A DNA stretch of 64,000 nt, taken from assembly GCA_947478405.1 (NCBI GenBank), contig CANJVX010000003.1:62001-126000 (forward strand), in the 5' to 3' direction. This document shows positions 19,746-27,962 of this stretch, one piece after another. Source of the stretch: Beijerinckiaceae bacterium. GTDB taxonomy: Bacteria > Pseudomonadota > Alphaproteobacteria > Rhizobiales > Beijerinckiaceae. Below the pieces are notes generated by a model. It did no database searches and was not told where the DNA came from. It saw nothing but the letters and a program-made list of their open reading frames with translations. The position numbers and the translations under genes are program-made. Within the stretch, counting starts at the first letter, position 1. Each line of letters begins with the position of its first letter.

Positions 19746-20039
19746 TCAGCGTTGTTGTGGCTTGGCGCGTGGTACATCAAGTCCAAATTCACGGCCTAGA
19801 AACGCGGCCATTGTCTTCACTTCATCCGTGGTCCAGATGCCGCCGCGTGCCATCATGCGATAGGCAGTGGCTTCCCAGGCGCCGGCGTTTTGGCGCTGGT
19901 CACGCCAGATGGAATCGGTATGGCATTGCGAGCATTTCTGCATGACAAGATCGCGGCCTGGATCGGCAGGCTTGTCTTGGGCCAGCGCAGAGGCGCTTAC
20001 CGTATAGAGAGCAACAAAAGCAAAGATTGGGCGCAGCAT
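19746..20039 (-). CDS. Small periplasmic c-type cytochrome, first gene of ThDP-enzyme operon
   Basis: The product of about 97 residues has a signal peptide (cleavage near ASALAQ) and one CSQCH haem motif around residue 36. Its C-terminal part (TTDEVKTMAAFLGREFG) resembles small cytochromes that accompany periplasmic molybdenum or quinoprotein dehydrogenases. It lies 14 nt upstream of the ThDP-enzyme gene on the same strand. I prefer the ATG at 20039, eight nt after GAGGAG; an ATG at 20045 is only two nt from it. With the downstream cytochrome it makes a three-gene periplasmic redox operon. Confidence 0.87.
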   Translation of the reverse strand: MLRPIFAFVALYTVSASALAQDKPADPGRDLVMQKCSQCHTDSIWRDQRQNAGAWEATAYRMMARGGIWTTDEVKTMAAFLGREFGLDVPRAKPQQR

Positions 20040-20130
20040 GGCCATATCTCCTCCCCGAAATGCCGATTTTGATCCAGCTTGGAGGAAAGCCTAGCTGGGA
20101 CGTACAGGCTGCGCAATTGAGACTTTATAC

Positions 20131-20216
20131 CGACACTGCGAGCGAAGGGACGCCATCCAGGGGCTTCATATGTGGCCTCTGGATAGAGTGGTCGCAATTC
20201 TCATTGCGGGTGACGG
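20131..20216. repeat. Degenerate copy of the dispersed palindromic repeat
   Basis: A decayed copy (CACTGCGAGCGAAG at the left, TTGCGGGTGACGG at the right, with CATCCAG and CTCTGGAT inside) sits between a Bug-protein gene and the cytochrome operon. It may separate their transcripts. Confidence 0.5.
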
Positions 20217-20229
20217 GGCCGGTGTCGCT

Positions 20230-21240
20230 CTATTTAAGAACCGCACGACCGCGCTGCACAAGAGCGGCGGGTGCCTGATAAATATCGGCGACCATTTTCT
20301 GCGCTTCCTCGCCCAGAATGGCGCTGACTGGCAGTCCCTGACGATCTGCCTCGCTCAGAAAATCCTTGTTCTCAATCGTCTTTGCAAAAGCCGCGCGCAA
20401 AGTATTGAGGCGGTCGGCTGGAACAAGTTTCGAGACAACAAAGGGTCGCCCCACTTCAGATGGTGCCAGCAAAAAGTCGATCAGCTTGCGATCCTCTTCG
20501 CTTGAAACAAGATCACCTGCAAAGACCGCACTCGCCGGCATGTCGGGCAAAGCAACGCGCGAAAAACGCACGAAGGGAACGATCTGTTTCTTGGCGCGCC
20601 AATCTTGCGGAATACTGACCCAAGCGCCGCAATGGCCTTCGAGTTCGCCGCGCTCAATTGCAATGCGGCTTTCAGCTGATCCCGTATAGCCCAATATGGT
20701 GCGCACTTTCACGCCAAGCAATTGCGAAAGAATGGTGGCATTGATCGAGGCAGATGATCCGCGCGCTGAATCGCCGATAATATATTCCTTATGCGCTCTC
20801 GCATCAGCGATGGATTTGATGCCTGTCGCATGCCACGCGTAGCATGCGCTGAAATCGCGCGTGATCGAGCCGACCCAGCCGAGGTCCGAAAAATTATATT
20901 TCACCGTTTCCGGATCAGCGATGGATGCGGTGATGAGCCCCGTTGTGAAAGCCGCGAGCATCGTGCCGTCTTTGGGCGTGTTGCCATCGAGATAGCGCAC
21001 AGCGGTCAGCGTGCCGCCACCTGGCATATTTTGCACGATGATTGTTGGGGAGCCTAGAATATATTGCGGCATGTGGCGGGCCAGCATGCGCGAATAAGCA
21101 TCATAGCTGCCACCGGGCGTGAAGCCGACGATGATCGAGATGGTCTTGCCTTTGTAAAAGCTCTCGTCTCTGGGCGCTTGCGCCTGCGCACCCTGCATCA
21201 TGAGAGCGAGCGCGCCCAGTGTCAGGCCGATCTTGTTCAT
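20230..21240 (-). CDS. Bug/TctC family tripartite tricarboxylate-type solute-binding protein 1
   Basis: The 336-residue product has a signal peptide (MNKIGLTLGALALMMQGAQA) and the family pattern FYKGKTISIIVGFTPGGSYDAYSR, then PTIIVQNMPGGG in the first lobe. Bug proteins bind carboxylates, amides or similar small molecules in the periplasm, often for a TctAB carrier. No TctA or TctB is in this window, so its transporter is unknown. GGGAGGGG precedes the ATG at 21240. It reads toward the ThDP-enzyme operon but is separated by about 190 nt, including a decayed repeat. Confidence 0.9.
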   Translation of the reverse strand: MNKIGLTLGALALMMQGAQAQAPRDESFYKGKTISIIVGFTPGGSYDAYSRMLARHMPQYILGSPTIIVQNMPGGGTLTAVRYLDGNTPKDGTMLAAFTTGLITASIADPETVKYNFSDLGWVGSITRDFSACYAWHATGIKSIADARAHKEYIIGDSARGSSASINATILSQLLGVKVRTILGYTGSAESRIAIERGELEGHCGAWVSIPQDWRAKKQIVPFVRFSRVALPDMPASAVFAGDLVSSEEDRKLIDFLLAPSEVGRPFVVSKLVPADRLNTLRAAFAKTIENKDFLSEADRQGLPVSAILGEEAQKMVADIYQAPAALVQRGRAVLK

Positions 21241-21451
21241 GATGCCCCTCCCGGTATGTTTATTTTGGCGTTTGGCGTTTGCGCCATGATGGTCGCCCAT
21301 CCGCGCGCGGCCAATAAAATTCTGGGCCGGGCCCATCGAAATGCGGTTTCGGGGCCGCTTGGCCCCGATTTTTGCTCGCAGGGCATTTCGTTTATAATGG
21401 GGGCAGCCGGGCTTGCGGGCCCGCAAGAACAAGAATCACGGGAGACTGAGC

Positions 21452-22330
21452 ATGACGACTTTGGGTTTCATCGGCACCGGCGGCATGGGTGTCGGCATGG
21501 CGGCCAATCTGATCAAGGCGGGTTACAAGCTCGTCATCACCGATCTCAACCGCGCCCAATGCGCGCCGCTTGAGGCACAGGGCGCTGTGTATAAGGATTC
21601 GCCCAAGGCGATTGCCGAATCCTGCGAAATAGTTTTGTCCATGCTGCCCCATAATGCGGCGGTTGAAGCTGTGGGCCTTGGCAAGGGCGGTTTGGTGGAA
21701 GCCACCAGCGGCGCCAAGCTCTGGATCGATTTCAGCTCCATCGATAAAGAAACCATCGTCAGCGTCAATGATGATCTGGTGAAGAAGGGCTGGACGGTTG
21801 TTGATGCCTCCGCCGGTGGCGTTGAGGAAGTGGCGGCCGCTGGCCAGCTCGCGCTTTGGTTATCAGGCTCGAAAGAAGTTTTTGATGCGCATCAGCCGAT
21901 CTTCAAGGCGATGGGCAAGTCGGTTCTGCATGTCGGTGAACTGGGCACCGCCAAGCTCGTTAAAAATGCCATGGCCATGCTGGCGGCTGTTCAGCACATG
22001 AGCATTGTCGAAATTTGCTGGCTTCTCAAAAAGGGCGGTCTGGAAGAATCCGCGTTTCAGGCAATCTTGAAAAATTCGCAGCAGGATTCTGTGGCAACCC
22101 AGCGCATCATGGAAGTTGTGGTGAGCCGCAAGTTCAAGCCGCGCAAGTCATGGATGCCGAAGGATGTGGGCTTTGGTCTTGACATGGCGCGCGAAATGGA
22201 AGTGCCCATGCCTTTCGTGGGTCTCGCCCAGCAGATGTTCGGCATTGCGCAGGCCAATGGCCAAGACGGCTATGAAGCCACCGGCATTGCTTGCAACATT
22301 TACGACACGCTTTATGGCATCAAGCGCTGA
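21452..22330 (+). CDS. 3-Hydroxyisobutyrate dehydrogenase-like NAD(P)-dependent oxidoreductase
   Basis: This beta-hydroxyacid dehydrogenase has 292 residues, with a Rossmann dinucleotide site GFIGTGGMGVGMAANL at the N-terminus and the catalytic Lys region GTAKLVKNAMAM near 168-179. The usual substrate motif DAPVSGG is changed to DASAGGVEEVAAAG, so its substrate may differ from 3-hydroxyisobutyrate or tartronate semialdehyde. It is divergent from a Bug-protein gene and next to the ThDP module, which hints at hydroxy- or oxo-acid metabolism. It ends at a strong terminator. Confidence 0.88.
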   Translation: MTTLGFIGTGGMGVGMAANLIKAGYKLVITDLNRAQCAPLEAQGAVYKDSPKAIAESCEIVLSMLPHNAAVEAVGLGKGGLVEATSGAKLWIDFSSIDKETIVSVNDDLVKKGWTVVDASAGGVEEVAAAGQLALWLSGSKEVFDAHQPIFKAMGKSVLHVGELGTAKLVKNAMAMLAAVQHMSIVEICWLLKKGGLEESAFQAILKNSQQDSVATQRIMEVVVSRKFKPRKSWMPKDVGFGLDMAREMEVPMPFVGLAQQMFGIAQANGQDGYEATGIACNIYDTLYGIKR

Positions 22331-22353
22331 GCGCTTGATGTTTTTGCATGAAG

Positions 22354-22382
22354 AAGGGCGGCCTTTCGGGGCCGCCTTTTTT
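22354..22382 (+). terminator. Terminator after the beta-hydroxyacid dehydrogenase gene
   Basis: GGCGGCC and GGCCGCC arms around a short loop, followed by six T residues. It lies 23 nt after the stop codon and meets the end of the convergent membrane-protein gene. Confidence 0.85.
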
Positions 22383-22869
22383 ATGCGCTCTTGGGCCATT
22401 CGAGTTTGGGCCGCCAGATGCCAAGCGCGGTCTGCGCGGCTGAAATGGCGAGAATGGCCCACAGCACATTCCATTCAGAATGCAGCGCCTCGGTCAGCAA
22501 TTGTTGGGCTGCGGCGACATTCTCATTCTTGGCGATTTGCGCGGCGAGTTCGGCTGCATCAATGGCTTTGGCCTGTGTGATGGCGAGCGTGGATTCAAAC
22601 ATGGCCAACCCTAAAAAGGCTTTCGCCCAGGCCCAGCGCCTTTCCTGATAGGGCTTGTGCACCATCATCGAGAGCAGGCCGCTGACCAGTGAGAGGCCGA
22701 GCGATGGCACGAGAATGTAGCGGGCAATGAGGCTGATGATCTCGCGCATATCGGCATATTGCGCGACGCTCTCCTGCGGCGCCTTCCAAAGCACCAGCAG
22801 ATAGGCCACCAGCGCGCCGATCAGACCGCAGGAAGAGAGGGTGTGTAAGAATTTAACCGTTTGGCGCAT
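22381..22869 (-). CDS. Four-helix membrane protein, DUF2269-like
   Basis: The 162-residue product has four predicted membrane helices (about 7-28, 47-68, 83-100 and 135-152), with polar MRQTVKFLHTLSSCG at the N-terminus. The overall form resembles DUF2269 integral membrane proteins, whose function is unknown. It is followed directly by the convergent terminator and preceded by a repeat-rich gap, so it seems to be a single gene. Confidence 0.65.
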   Translation of the reverse strand: MRQTVKFLHTLSSCGLIGALVAYLLVLWKAPQESVAQYADMREIISLIARYILVPSLGLSLVSGLLSMMVHKPYQERRWAWAKAFLGLAMFESTLAITQAKAIDAAELAAQIAKNENVAAAQQLLTEALHSEWNVLWAILAISAAQTALGIWRPKLEWPKSA

Positions 22870-22909
22870 GGGGCGGTTACGCGCGGGGTTTGCAGAAGGA
22901 TCACCATCG

Positions 22910-23051
22910 CATCTGGATTGCTTCGTCGCCTTCGGCTCCTTGCAAGGGCGGGCGAAAAATGCCCCCCATTGCGAGCGAAGCGAAGCAATCCAGTGGCCTC
23001 AGGTGTTGCCTCTGGATTGCCGCGTCGGCCTATGGCCGCCTTGCAATGACG
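22910..23051. repeat. Compound dispersed palindromic repeat, copy 4
   Basis: One and a half copies lie in tandem: a left half (CTGGATTGCTTCGTCGCC ... TTGCAAGGGCGG) followed by a full unit from CCCATTGCGAG to TTGCAATGACG. It fills the gap between the membrane-protein and hydrolase genes. Confidence 0.75.
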
Positions 23052-23058
23052 AAGGGGG

Positions 23059-24054
23059 TCAGAGCTTAAAAACCGCCTTTAATGTCTCGCGTACGCTGGC
23101 GCGGGCGGCTTTTGCGCCTTCCGCATTATAGCCTCCATGTGGCCCCCGCTCGACGCAGGGGTCCTCATAAGTAAAGGCCTTTCCTGTTTTGCTATTTGTG
23201 ATCTGGCCACGCGGCTCTTCTATCAGGACGCAATTGCGAACGGTCATCGAGCGTGGCGAGATTGTTGGGGTGGTCGGGCCCAGCGGTCCATCGAAGGAAT
23301 GGGCTGCATCCTTGTAAGTCGTTATGTCGATATTGGCACCCGCCGCTTTCAGACGATCGACATAGGCCTTGCATTGAGGAGCTGGATTATAATCATCAAT
23401 GGCGCCGTGATGGAGGCGGATCGGCACGGGCTTGACCTTTGTATCATCGACAAAAGTTGTCATGCAATCGGCATAGAAAGGAAAGTAAGCCGCAAAATCA
23501 ACACCGCTATCATTCCACATTGTGTGGAAGCGTTCGAGGCTGGCGTAAAGCGTCGCCTGTCCGCCGCGTGAAAAGCCGATAAGAGCGACGCGCGATGTAT
23601 CGACGCGGGGATGGTCTTTGATTTTTCCCAGCGCACGATAAGTGTCGAGAATCATGTTCAGGCGACCAAGTAGCCCCTGATTATCACTGGTGGCGACAAG
23701 GCCGCGTCCGGTGAAGGCATCGATGAGCAATGTCGAGACACCCATTTCTGCAAATTCGCGCGCCCAGAGTTCATGACCGCCATTGAGCGCGCCCGAACCA
23801 TGCAGCAGAACGACAAGCGGGCGCTTTCCAGGGCCTTGTGCAACATGCAATTCAGCGGCAAGCAAAGCAGGTTTCGCAGCCGACTTGTCACCTTTCAGAA
23901 ACGCACTGTCTGGCAGCGTGAGCGATTCAAAGGGAATAAGCTCGATGCGTGCAGGCAGAGATGCCGTGGCATTTTGTGCTTGTGCAAAGCCAGTCGCGGC
24001 CAGTGTGAAAGCAAGGCCTGCCAGCAGGTTGAGAGTTCGGTGAACGATGGCCAT
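23059..24054 (-). CDS. Exported alpha/beta hydrolase, dienelactone hydrolase-like
   Basis: The 331-residue product has a signal peptide (hydrophobic core LLAGLAFTLAATGF, cleavage near AQA) and an alpha/beta hydrolase domain. It has the oxyanion-side VVLLHGSG, nucleophile Ser in IGFSRGGQA, an acid Asp in HHGAIDDYNP and the catalytic His in DAAHSFDGP. Dienelactone hydrolase-like exported enzymes act on esters or lactones; the exact substrate is unknown. It starts 17 nt after the stop of a Bug-protein gene on the same strand, so hydrolysis and uptake of a product may be linked. AGGA precedes the ATG at 24054. Confidence 0.85.
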   Translation of the reverse strand: MAIVHRTLNLLAGLAFTLAATGFAQAQNATASLPARIELIPFESLTLPDSAFLKGDKSAAKPALLAAELHVAQGPGKRPLVVLLHGSGALNGGHELWAREFAEMGVSTLLIDAFTGRGLVATSDNQGLLGRLNMILDTYRALGKIKDHPRVDTSRVALIGFSRGGQATLYASLERFHTMWNDSGVDFAAYFPFYADCMTTFVDDTKVKPVPIRLHHGAIDDYNPAPQCKAYVDRLKAAGANIDITTYKDAAHSFDGPLGPTTPTISPRSMTVRNCVLIEEPRGQITNSKTGKAFTYEDPCVERGPHGGYNAEGAKAARASVRETLKAVFKL

Positions 24055-24071
24055 GAAAATCCTCACTTGCC

Positions 24072-25130
24072 TTACTTGGCGATAATCAACTTGCCCAAAC
24101 GCTCGCGCACATCTTTGGGTGTGGCGGCCGCGTCTTCGATCACCTTTTTCACAAATTTGCCGTCTACTGGGCTGGTGTTCATGCCTGCCTGTTGCATCTC
24201 GGCACGGAAGGCGGGTGTCATTGCCATTTGCATGAAAGCTTTTTCGAGAATCTCGGCGCGATCTGCCGGAATTTCTGGCGGGGCTGCGAAGGGCAGGGCC
24301 ATGAAGAAGGGGTTTTCGGCAAATTCGAGATAGGCGCGATCTTTCGGATCTTTTACCAATTCACGGCCGGTGGGCACATCCTGCAAGTTCGCCATGCGTG
24401 TGTTGCGGGCAAATTGTACAAGCACGCGTATTTTCTTTTCATTCCACAATTGTGGACGTGACGCCATAATCGCCGAAATGTCGATCACCTGACCATCGAT
24501 TTCACCGCGCTCCATCGCGAGCCAGATATCATTCGCGCCCGGGAAGCCGCGTACGACATCCGTATTCACACCGAGCAATTCTTTGGCAATCAGCGCGAAG
24601 GTCGTGTTGGTTGAGCCGACGCCCACACCTGCCAGATTGACTTTCGTCTTGCGCGCATCTTCGATGTTCTTCACGGGGCTCGTCGCCATCACGACGAGCA
24701 GGTAAGCATCATCGGCATAAGACGACAGCGAGCCGAGCCATGTGAGCTTCATCGGGTCGAATTGCACATTGGCATCGCCGCAATAATAGAGCTGCGGAAT
24801 GGAGCGGCTGACAGTGGCAATGGTGAGCCCGTCACGCGGCGTTGAATTGGCGAGGCGATTGGCGGCTGACAGGCCACCGGCACCCGGCTGGTTTTGCACC
24901 ACCACACTCGGGTTGCCTTCAATGTGATTGGTGAGATGGCGGGCCACAATGCGTCCGGCAATATCGAAAATACCACCGGGCGAGAAAGGCACGACGAGCT
25001 GTACGGTTTTGCCTTTGTAAAAGTTGGAATCAGCAAGTGACGAGCGTGGCACGATGGCGGCGGCGGTGACGCCTGCAGCTGCAGCACAGATCTGGCGGCG
25101 CGTAAAAACTTTCGTCGTCCTGGACGTCAT
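24072..25130 (-). CDS. Bug/TctC family solute-binding protein 2, with Arg-Arg leader
   Basis: The 352-residue product shows FYKGKTVQLVVPFSPGGIFD and PSVVVQNQPGAGG, typical of the family. Its leader TRRQICAAAAGVTAAAIVP has a twin arginine followed by an alanine-rich hydrophobic part, so it may use Tat instead of Sec. It is probably co-transcribed with the downstream exported hydrolase (17-nt gap). No membrane subunits are nearby. Confidence 0.9.
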   Translation of the reverse strand: MTSRTTKVFTRRQICAAAAGVTAAAIVPRSSLADSNFYKGKTVQLVVPFSPGGIFDIAGRIVARHLTNHIEGNPSVVVQNQPGAGGLSAANRLANSTPRDGLTIATVSRSIPQLYYCGDANVQFDPMKLTWLGSLSSYADDAYLLVVMATSPVKNIEDARKTKVNLAGVGVGSTNTTFALIAKELLGVNTDVVRGFPGANDIWLAMERGEIDGQVIDISAIMASRPQLWNEKKIRVLVQFARNTRMANLQDVPTGRELVKDPKDRAYLEFAENPFFMALPFAAPPEIPADRAEILEKAFMQMAMTPAFRAEMQQAGMNTSPVDGKFVKKVIEDAAATPKDVRERLGKLIIAK

Positions 25131-25212
25131 ATGCTGATCCTCCGCTATGGGCCTGTCTGATGCGGCCCTTATTTCGCAAGCCTATGTGAGGCCTTCTGTT
25201 TTGTGAAGCGCT

Positions 25213-26232
25213 TCATTCGCGAATGGCTTCGCGGGCCCTCTCGACGATCTCTTTGGGTGTGGCATAGATTTTGGCCACCCCTTGCTGCACGCGCTCGCCA
25301 CCTGCTGGCAGAATATCGATGCGGGCTTTTTCTGCATCAGCCAGAAGGTCGGGGTCCTTCATCGCAAGATCAAAGGCTTTGCGCAAAATTTCCACCCTGT
25401 CGGCAGGTGTCTCTGGCGGTGCAATATAGGGGCGGCCAAATAATTGCTGGGCTATGACGAGTTCCGCGACCTGCCTGTCTGTGTCGTTCTGAAAGAAATC
25501 CCAGATCATCGGCACGCTCATTTTCGTCAGTTCTTCTGAGGGCTCAAGTCCAGCCTGCACGAGTACGCGCAATTTTCCATCGCGCACCCAATCGGCCTTT
25601 TGCGAGCGCAGGCTCGACCAGTCGATGCCGCAAAGCCCATCTGTCTCGCCGCGCTCCATCGCCAGCATGGCTGATGGTGTGCCGTGATAGCCCGAGATGA
25701 TGCGGAAATTCACATGCGATGTTTTTTTATGCAGATAGGCATAATCGCGCGTCGAGCCGCCTTCGGCAGAAGCCGAGATGATCGCTTCTTGCGTATAGGC
25801 ATCTTTGAACGTCTTGATCGTCGATGTGTGGAAGACCGCGCAGACGCGCGTCGAATTATTGGCAGTCGCCAGATATTGAAATTTGGTCGGATCGTAGAGC
25901 CCGTTCAGCTTGCCTTCTAGCAGAGGGCCAACAACAGCGCCGGGTGAAATGGCGGCAATGGATGTGCCGTCTTTGGGCGCGATTTTATAAATGAAGCCTG
26001 CCGCGCGCACCGTGCTCGCACCTTCCATATTCTGCACCAGCACATGCGGATTTCCGGGGATATATTTGCCCAGATGTTTGGCGGCAACGCGGCCGTAAAT
26101 ATCATAGCCGCCGCCAGGACCTGTGCCGATAATGAAGGTGAGGGTTTTGCCGGCATAGAAATCGGCGGCTGTTGCGGCATTAGCGCCAAAGACCGCCGCG
26201 CATGCTGCTGTCAGCGCAAACTTGCGCATCAT
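25213..26232 (-). CDS. Bug/TctC family solute-binding protein 3
   Basis: The 339-residue product has a Sec signal peptide (MMRKFALTAACAAVFGANA) and the FYAGKTLTFIIGTGPGGGYD pattern, with GNPHVLVQNMEGA in the first lobe. The glycine-rich GTGPGGGYD replaces the usual PFxPGGxxD. It lies 82 nt upstream of Bug gene 2 on the same strand and may share its transcript. Confidence 0.9.
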   Translation of the reverse strand: MMRKFALTAACAAVFGANAATAADFYAGKTLTFIIGTGPGGGYDIYGRVAAKHLGKYIPGNPHVLVQNMEGASTVRAAGFIYKIAPKDGTSIAAISPGAVVGPLLEGKLNGLYDPTKFQYLATANNSTRVCAVFHTSTIKTFKDAYTQEAIISASAEGGSTRDYAYLHKKTSHVNFRIISGYHGTPSAMLAMERGETDGLCGIDWSSLRSQKADWVRDGKLRVLVQAGLEPSEELTKMSVPMIWDFFQNDTDRQVAELVIAQQLFGRPYIAPPETPADRVEILRKAFDLAMKDPDLLADAEKARIDILPAGGERVQQGVAKIYATPKEIVERAREAIRE

Positions 26233-26377
26233 GTGCTTCCCCTCCCATGGTGCCGGACTTATTTTCCAGCTTATGTAGGGAGCCTAGCCCCGCCTACCCA
26301 TGGGTGCAATTGCTTGTGCGCCGCGAAAGATTGCTTCTGCTTTCATCAATTGGGCTGATTTCCCGGCAGGTGCCTGC

Positions 26378-26605
26378 CTATTTCCTAGCGGGGTTTTCGG
26401 GCTGCTGGGGGGCTTTGTTCAGCCATCGGCCACCATTGGAAATGAATTTGGCCCGCCAGAGCGCAATGTCAGAGGGGCGCTGGTCCTCGACACCCATCAG
26501 CACGCCACAACATTCGCATTTCATGTCACGGGCTTCTGGCTGTGGCTCGTTCAGAAAGGTGCATATGCGACAGATAGTTCCTTCGTGAAAATGGTCGGCG
26601 CTCAC
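26378..26605 (-). CDS. Small four-cysteine protein
   Basis: The 75-residue product has two cysteine pairs, CRIC near 12-15 and CECCG near 30-33, which could bind one zinc ion like a small zinc ribbon. The remainder is rich in polar and Trp residues (RPSDIALWRAKF, GGRWLNKAPQQ). The start is GTG at 26605 with GAGGGAGA upstream at good spacing, which supports translation. It was not recognised as a known family. It may be part of the neighbouring Bug region, but no functional link is visible. Confidence 0.6.
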   Translation of the reverse strand: MSADHFHEGTICRICTFLNEPQPEARDMKCECCGVLMGVEDQRPSDIALWRAKFISNGGRWLNKAPQQPENPARK

Positions 26606-26804
26606 GCTTGTTCTCCCTCGGTGTCTGCAAAGCGCGCGACCAGTTTTTGGTCCTGTTATGGGGTCGCTGCACTCCGCCTAGAAGGAGAGCAAGGAGTGTG
26701 CCGGTTTTGAAACAAACGTGTCACGCTTGCAGCCGGGCCTGTGTTGGTTCAAGACTTGGCTCATCCCTTCCCTGCGGGAACGCGGCCTCAAACAGAGTGT
26801 GACG

Positions 26805-27893
26805 ATGAAGCAGCTTTTCCATCGCGTGACTGTAACCATTCTACTGGGTCTTGGTCTGGCCGTCCCTGCGGTTGCGCAGAGCGTCGATTTTGCTGGCAAG
26901 ACGATCACTATGCTTGTCCCCTATCCAACAGGGGGCGGTGTCGATCTCTGGGCGCGATTCAACCAGCCTTTGCTGGCGCGCCATTTGCCTGGCAAGCCTA
27001 CTGTCCTTGTGAAGAACATGCCGGGTGGCGGCTCCACTGCTGGCGCCAATTTCTTTCAGGTAACGGCCAAGAATGACGGGATGACGTTGCTGATGAGCTC
27101 GGCCTCGACGCAATTTCCCTATCTGCTGGGCGATCCGCGCGTGAAATATGAATATCAGGATTGGCGCGTGATCCTTGCCGCACCCACAGGTGGGGCTGCT
27201 TATGTCTCGTCAAAATTTGGCGCGAAATCCATCCGCGACATCGACAAGCTGCGCGGTCAGGAATTGTTCTTTGCAAGCCCTGGACCCACAGCGCTCGAAC
27301 TCGTGTCGCTACTGGGCTTCCGCCTGCTCGATCTCAAAGTGAATCACATCTTTGGTGTGGTGGGTCGTGCAGAAGGTCTGTTGGGTTTCGAGCGTGGTGA
27401 ATTCACCATCGACTCGCAAACAACAACGGCTTACCTGCGCCGCTCGCAGGGTCTGGTCACAGAAGGCCGCGCGACGCCGCTCTTCTCGTGGGGTGTGCTC
27501 GACAAGAATGGTCAGCTCGCGCGCGATCCTAATTTCCCCGACTTGCCCCATATTGGCGAGGCCTACGAGATTGTTCATGGCAAAAAGCCCTCGGGCATTG
27601 AATGGGATGCCTTTATGGCCTTCCTGGTATCGGGGTTTCCGGCGCAAAAGCTGATTGTTCTGCCCAAGACAACGCCTGACAATATTGTCGAAACCTATCG
27701 GTCCGCCGTGCGCGACATGTTGAAAGACACGGATTATCTCGCCAAACGCGATGAGGTCATAGGCGAATATGAGCAGGTAACGGATGCGGAGGCTGAGCGC
27801 CTTTACAAGGCCGGCACAACGATTGCGCCGGAAGCCAAAGCCTGGGTGCGGCAGTTTCTGGAAAAGACCTATCAGGTGCAATTCAAGGAATAG
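26805..27893 (+). CDS. Bug/TctC family solute-binding protein 4
   Basis: The 362-residue product has a signal peptide (MKQLFHRVTVTILLGLGLAV, cleavage near AVAQ) and the signature VDFAGKTITMLVPYPTGGGVD, here read as two shorter motifs around FAGKT and PTGGGVD, followed by PTVLVKNMPGGGS. It is the only Bug gene of the cluster on the plus strand and is divergent from the others. Its C-terminal part is longer than in its neighbours. Confidence 0.9.
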   Translation: MKQLFHRVTVTILLGLGLAVPAVAQSVDFAGKTITMLVPYPTGGGVDLWARFNQPLLARHLPGKPTVLVKNMPGGGSTAGANFFQVTAKNDGMTLLMSSASTQFPYLLGDPRVKYEYQDWRVILAAPTGGAAYVSSKFGAKSIRDIDKLRGQELFFASPGPTALELVSLLGFRLLDLKVNHIFGVVGRAEGLLGFERGEFTIDSQTTTAYLRRSQGLVTEGRATPLFSWGVLDKNGQLARDPNFPDLPHIGEAYEIVHGKKPSGIEWDAFMAFLVSGFPAQKLIVLPKTTPDNIVETYRSAVRDMLKDTDYLAKRDEVIGEYEQVTDAEAERLYKAGTTIAPEAKAWVRQFLEKTYQVQFKE

Positions 27894-27915
27894 GCGCCCG
27901 CGATGTCCTAAAGAA

Positions 27916-27941
27916 AAAGGCCGGCTGAACAGCCGGCCTTT
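27916..27941. terminator. Bidirectional terminator between two convergent Bug genes
   Basis: AAAGGCCGGCT, loop GAAC, AGCCGGCCTTT: a perfect 11-bp stem flanked by A and T residues, placed between the convergent genes 4 and 5. Confidence 0.85.
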
Positions 27942-27962
27942 GTGTTTGATCAGAAGATGATC

